DNA from: GCA-2732755 sp965228265 | GTDB lineage: Bacteria; Planctomycetota; Phycisphaerae; Phycisphaerales; UBA1924 | Length of the DNA: 64,000 nucleotides | Direction of reading: 5' to 3' | Assembly (NCBI GenBank): GCA_965228265.1 | Contig: OZ245804.1 | Location: 2,976,001 to 3,040,000, forward strand | In this document: positions 60,422 to 64,000 of the stretch, piece after piece | Layout: every line of letters starts with the position of its first letter | How positions within the stretch are numbered: the stretch's first letter is position 1 | The notes under the pieces: model-generated | The model's input: the letters and a program-made list of their open reading frames with translations, nothing else | Database searches by the model: none | What the model was told of the DNA's origin: nothing | Translations under genes and position numbers: made by a program

Positions 60422-62476
60422 TCAGGGAATCCCGTAGCCCTTCCAGTTCTGGTCGAGCAGCGATTGCGTCGCCTCATCCGTCTTCAGATACACCGGCCAA
60501 TCCCGCACCGGCACACCGTCCACCTCGCCCGGCTGCTTGGGCGTCGAATCGAACCACATCGTCCGCCCGATCACCCGCGCATCGCGCAGCATGTCCGCGT
60601 TGGCGACCCAGTGGAACATCGCGAGCCCGTCATCCGTGATGTCCACATCCTCGCTCACGATCACCACGAACGCCGGCTCCGACGCCACGACCACACGAGC
60701 CGCCAGCGACTCGATCGCCTCGCGTCCGCGTAGAGCCGTGCTCACAAAGAGCCACCCGCCGAGCGTCTCGGGCATCGCCGCCGCGTGCACGCCTTCGAGG
60801 CTGCCAACGTTCTGCGCCACCTTCGCGTGATCCACGAACGTGCGCTCAGGTGTGAGCCCCACGCGCACGGCCCGCTCCTCGCCCGGCCACTTGGGTGTGC
60901 AGTCGAAGCCCATCTTGCCGCCCGCGCCGAGCCACGGGGCCGCGTGATCCAGGATGTCCAGAGGCCCGCGCACCATCTCGACATCGCAGGACGGATCGCA
61001 GTTCGCCGCTGCTGCGCGCATAACCGCTCGCCAATCGTGCACGTCCACGGACTCGTCTACAACAAAGATCGTCTTCGTCCAAGCCATCTGCCCGGCGCCC
61101 CAGATCGCGTGCATCACACGCCTGGCCTGAAGGGGGTACGCCTTCTTGATTCTCACCATCGCGCAGTTGTGGAACGCGCCGAACATCGGCAGGTCGTAGT
61201 CCTCGATGTCGTGGATCAAAGTCTTGAGCATCGGCAGGAACACACGCTCTGTCGCCTTGCCGAGGAAGTAGTCCTCCTGCGGCGGGGGCCCCACCACCGT
61301 CGCCGGGAACACCGCCTTCTCGCGCATGGTGACCGCGCTCACCTCCACCACCGGGTACCGATCCGGCAGCGAGTAGAAACCCGTGTGATCGCCGAACGGC
61401 CCCTCAAAGACCGCCCCCGGCCCGAGTTCATCCGTCCGCGGATCGAAGCCGATCTCCCCCGCGTCCGTGCGCACAAAGCCCTCGATCACGATCTCCGCAT
61501 CGCTCGGCACCCACAGGGGCACACTCACACCCCGGCACATGCGGATGCCCTTCTTATTCAGGAATCCCGCGAGCAAGAGCTCACTGATCCCCGGCGGGAG
61601 CGGAGCCGTCGCGGCATAAGGCAACACGCTCGGCCCGCCCAGCACGATCGCAACGGGCATGGGCTCGCCGATCTTCTTCCACGAACGCCAATGGGCAGCC
61701 CCGTCGTGGTGCACGTGCCAGTGCATCGCCACGCGGTCCTTGCCCATGAGTTGCACGCGGTACATCCCGATGTTGTGACTCGCCGGCTTGGCCTCGTGCC
61801 GATCATCCGCGTGGATCGTGTGAATCCCCGCGAAGGTGATATACCGCCCCTGCCAATTCTTCATCCACTCGGCCGGCTCAATGGATGGATGCCCAAGCCC
61901 GGGCACGTGGTCGTTCACGCCCGCGGGGTAGCCCATCGAGGCATAGTCGCCGTCCTGCGCCCAGCAGCGGAGAAAGGGCAGGCGCGTCAGGTCGATGTCC
62001 TCGCCCCGCAGCACGCGCTCCTGACACGGGCCGGGCTTCTTCGAACGCTTCGGCGCGACCTTCAAGAGCGGCGCGAACTTCCGCGCCATCCCGAGCGCAT
62101 CCTTCAGCGACTTCGGCGGCTCGGGTTTGAGGAGTTCTCCGATCGTGCGCCCGATCGCGTCGAACCCGCCCGGCGTATGCCCAGCATTGTGACACCCGAA
62201 CGCCATCTCCGTGCGCGCATAGCTGCCGTACGCATTGATGAGCACGGGCAGGTCGGAGCCCTCGACGTTCTCAAAGAGCAGCGCGGGCCCGCCAAGGTCC
62301 CAGGACTGGGGGTCGTTGCGTTTGGCCGAGGTGCTGGGCTCGCGGGGTGCGCGCTGTTTGCTCACGCGGTCGGCGATCGCGGCGATCTCGAGCACGGGCG
62401 AGACCTGCTCACGCACGCGCACGAGCTCGCCCGTCTCTTCCAGGGCCCGGAGAAATGCCTGCACGTCGGGGTACAT
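60422..62476 (-). CDS. UbiD-family prenylated-FMN decarboxylase
   Basis: UbiD enzymes use prenylated FMN made by UbiX to decarboxylate or carboxylate aromatic or unsaturated acids, including steps in quinone synthesis. The N-terminus YPDVQAFLRALEETGELVRV and the motif EGPFGDHTGFYSLPDRYPVVEV (about residues 375-395, seen in two parts: EGPFGDHTGFY and RYPVVEV) are diagnostic. At 684 residues it is longer than the E. coli protein (497), with an added region after about residue 45 and in the C-terminal third. Substrate is not deducible. Its start lies 13 bases from the divergent methyltransferase start. Confidence 0.9.
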   Translation of the reverse strand: MYPDVQAFLRALEETGELVRVREQVSPVLEIAAIADRVSKQRAPREPSTSAKRNDPQSWDLGGPALLFENVEGSDLPVLINAYGSYARTEMAFGCHNAGHTPGGFDAIGRTIGELLKPEPPKSLKDALGMARKFAPLLKVAPKRSKKPGPCQERVLRGEDIDLTRLPFLRCWAQDGDYASMGYPAGVNDHVPGLGHPSIEPAEWMKNWQGRYITFAGIHTIHADDRHEAKPASHNIGMYRVQLMGKDRVAMHWHVHHDGAAHWRSWKKIGEPMPVAIVLGGPSVLPYAATAPLPPGISELLLAGFLNKKGIRMCRGVSVPLWVPSDAEIVIEGFVRTDAGEIGFDPRTDELGPGAVFEGPFGDHTGFYSLPDRYPVVEVSAVTMREKAVFPATVVGPPPQEDYFLGKATERVFLPMLKTLIHDIEDYDLPMFGAFHNCAMVRIKKAYPLQARRVMHAIWGAGQMAWTKTIFVVDESVDVHDWRAVMRAAAANCDPSCDVEMVRGPLDILDHAAPWLGAGGKMGFDCTPKWPGEERAVRVGLTPERTFVDHAKVAQNVGSLEGVHAAAMPETLGGWLFVSTALRGREAIESLAARVVVASEPAFVVIVSEDVDITDDGLAMFHWVANADMLRDARVIGRTMWFDSTPKQPGEVDGVPVRDWPVYLKTDEATQSLLDQNWKGYGIP

Positions 62477-62489
62477 ACGATCGAACCTT

Positions 62490-63137
62490 ATGTCAGAAAC
62501 CGATCCTCAGCACGCCACGCCCCCACCAACCTTTATCTATGGCGCCACGCGCGACTGGCCGGGCTATTTCGCCTCTGTCGCCGGCAAGCCCGCGCGGGAG
62601 ACGCTCTTGTTTGCGCTCGATCGCTTCGGCAGCGAGCCGCCCGCGGATGCGATCGACCTTGGCTGCGGCGAGGGCCGCGACACACAGGAACTGCTCAGTA
62701 GGGGCTGGGATGTTCTTGCCATCGACGGCTCACAGGAGGGCATCGATCTGCTCCTGACCCGGCCCGGCCTCAAGAATCACCCGAAACTCACAACGCGCGT
62801 CTCGACCTTTGAAACGCTCGACGATCTGCCCAAGGTCCGGCTGCTCAACGCAAGTTTTTCGATCCCGTTCTGTCACCCGGATCATTTCGAGCGATTCTGG
62901 GGCGTTGTCACGGGCGCGATCGAGCCGGGCGGCCGATTCGCGGGCCAACTCTTTGGCGATCGGGACTCTTGGGCCGAAATCTCCGACCGCTCTCATCAGC
63001 CCCTCGCCGAGGCAAAGCGGCTGTTCGAGGGATTCGAGCTCGAGATGTTCGACGAGGAAGAACGCGACAAACAGGACTTCCAGGGCATCGAAAAGCGCTG
63101 GCACGTGTACCACGTTGTGGCGCGAAAGCGTGGATGA
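62490..63137 (+). CDS. Class I SAM-dependent methyltransferase (TehB-like)
   Basis: The 215-residue protein has the SAM-binding motif I DLGCGEGRDTQELLSRG (about residues 52-68), followed by VLAIDGSQEGID as motif II, an acidic motif and aromatic strands. It is closest in layout to small cytosolic methyltransferases such as TehB; the acceptor is unknown. The ATG at 62490 has no strong ribosome-binding site, since only 13 bases separate it from the divergent ubiD-like start. It may be transcribed from within the ubiD coding end or as a leaderless message. Confidence 0.85.
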   Translation: MSETDPQHATPPPTFIYGATRDWPGYFASVAGKPARETLLFALDRFGSEPPADAIDLGCGEGRDTQELLSRGWDVLAIDGSQEGIDLLLTRPGLKNHPKLTTRVSTFETLDDLPKVRLLNASFSIPFCHPDHFERFWGVVTGAIEPGGRFAGQLFGDRDSWAEISDRSHQPLAEAKRLFEGFELEMFDEEERDKQDFQGIEKRWHVYHVVARKRG

Positions 63138-63179
63138 ATCAAACCTAATAGGATGATGGCCACAGGCGGGGGGGCATCC

Positions 63180-64000
63180 ATGAGTGACCTGGCGATCGAC
63201 CTGACAGGGGTCAGCAAGAACTACACACGGCGATTCAAAAAGCCAACGCCCGCGCTCCGCGGCGTGGACATGCGCGTCCATCGCGGCGAGGTCTTCGGGC
63301 TGCTCGGCCCCAACGGCGCGGGCAAGTCCACGCTCGTCAAGATCCTCATGACCGTGATCCGACCCACCAACTGTCAGGGCACCGTGCTCGGTCAGCGGGT
63401 CGGGCACAAGCCCACGCTCGCCAGGGTCGGCTACCTCCCCGAGCACCACTCCTTCCCGGGCTATCTGACCGGAGCGCAGGTCATCGACTTCTTCGGCGCC
63501 ATGACCGGCGTGCCCAGACGCGAACGCAAGCAAAGAGCGGGCGAGCTGCTCGAACTCGTCGGCATGAGCGAGTGGGCCAAACGCAAACTCAAAAGCTACT
63601 CCAAGGGCATGCGCCAACGCATCGGCATCGCACAGGCCCTCGTCAACGATCCGGAGCTCGTCCTGCTCGACGAACCGACCGACGGCGTGGACCCGGTCGG
63701 TCGGCGCGACATCCGCGGCGTCATCGAACGCATCAAAGACGAAGGACGCACCGTCTTCATCAACAGCCACCTCCTCAGCGAGCTCGAGGTCGTGAGCGAC
63801 CGCGTCGCGATCCTCGTCAAGGGCGTCGTCGCGCAGCAAGGCACGATCGACGAACTGACGGTCGGCCAGCTCCGGTACGAGCTGGTCATCGGAGACTCCG
63901 AGAACGCGAGCGAGCTCCTTCGTAAGGCGCTCGGCGTGCCCACGCAGCAGGCTGCCCCGGGCGTTGGCGGCTACGAGGCCAAGCTGCCGACGGGCGAAGC
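63180..64000 (+). CDS. ABC transporter ATP-binding protein, 3' end outside window
   Basis: The visible 273 codons carry a full nucleotide-binding domain: Walker A GPNGAGKST (about residues 44-52), the signature YSKGMRQRIG, Walker B LVLLDEPTDGVD, and the switch His in NSHLLSE. This is the CcmA/NatA-like exporter type in which the ATPase is separate from the membrane subunit, presumably encoded next. A G-rich stretch precedes ATG 63180. Residues after about 230 begin a C-terminal extension that runs off the window. Substrate unknown. Confidence 0.93.
   Translation, partial: MSDLAIDLTGVSKNYTRRFKKPTPALRGVDMRVHRGEVFGLLGPNGAGKSTLVKILMTVIRPTNCQGTVLGQRVGHKPTLARVGYLPEHHSFPGYLTGAQVIDFFGAMTGVPRRERKQRAGELLELVGMSEWAKRKLKSYSKGMRQRIGIAQALVNDPELVLLDEPTDGVDPVGRRDIRGVIERIKDEGRTVFINSHLLSELEVVSDRVAILVKGVVAQQGTIDELTVGQLRYELVIGDSENASELLRKALGVPTQQAAPGVGGYEAKLPTGE

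Noticed and set aside
60785..62701. 638-codon open frame on the plus strand opposite the UbiD gene
   Set aside because: Antisense shadow; no motif, and its end reads into the methyltransferase in the wrong frame.
1..64000. CRISPR array, rRNA operon, or insertion sequence with transposase
   Set aside because: No regularly spaced repeats, no rRNA-like segment and no transposase or recombinase motif were seen on either strand.

Overview
The window looks like a chromosome segment of a GC-rich planctomycete of the class Phycisphaerae. Four features point that way: two secreted proteins that end in the short dockerin-like repeats with a 'PADFSAWVANF'-type core that are common in this group; a 1357-residue SecA; an ECF sigma factor translationally coupled to a very large WD40 Ser/Thr kinase; and many prepilin-type N-termini. 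This assignment is inferred from gene content, because no rRNA or marker phylogeny was available.

Layout. 1-7011 is a type IV pilus or type II-like machine. Two prepilin-like genes run leftward off the window, divergent from pilM-N-O-P-B-C. 7335-13263 is a tripartite RND efflux operon (adaptor, pump, outer-membrane channel). 13361-21397 is a divergent carotenoid cluster. crtI and crtB lie on the minus strand. An aldehyde dehydrogenase, a second CrtI/CrtN-type enzyme, an acyltransferase and a glycosyltransferase fused in frame to IPP isomerase lie on the plus strand. Together they suggest a glycosylated and acylated carotenoic acid of the staphyloxanthin kind. 21339-24801 holds a small exported protein, a PrxQ-type peroxiredoxin, an SDR oxidoreductase and a divergent AraC regulator. 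25018-31657 is a second RND operon led by a TetR regulator whose start codon sits just after a near-perfect inverted repeat.

31658-40578 is the accessory region. A complete tRNA-Pro(CGG) gene lies at 40505-40578. Its 3' half, from the anticodon loop to 4 bases past the discriminator base, is duplicated exactly at 34191-34236. This is the footprint of an element that integrated at the tRNA gene; its cargo is the ECF sigma factor and the 1666-residue kinase. A shorter match to the same end (31932-31943) lies beyond a second cargo gene, which encodes a DUF4209 protein with an RNxxxHG motif typical of HEPN RNases. I read the region as tandem tRNA-targeted accretions. No integrase gene is visible.

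40639-63137 returns to housekeeping genes: a prepilin gene behind secA, a free-standing TSCPD domain related to the C-terminus of NrdJ, a 2-hydroxyacid dehydrogenase, an HU protein with a histone-H1-like basic tail, an M28 peptidase coupled to CstA, PsuG, two dockerin-tailed secreted proteins, a response regulator, a PBP4-type D,D-carboxypeptidase, a long UbiD-family decarboxylase and a methyltransferase. The window ends inside an ABC transporter ATPase gene. Genes are tightly packed, often with 4-base start/stop overlaps.
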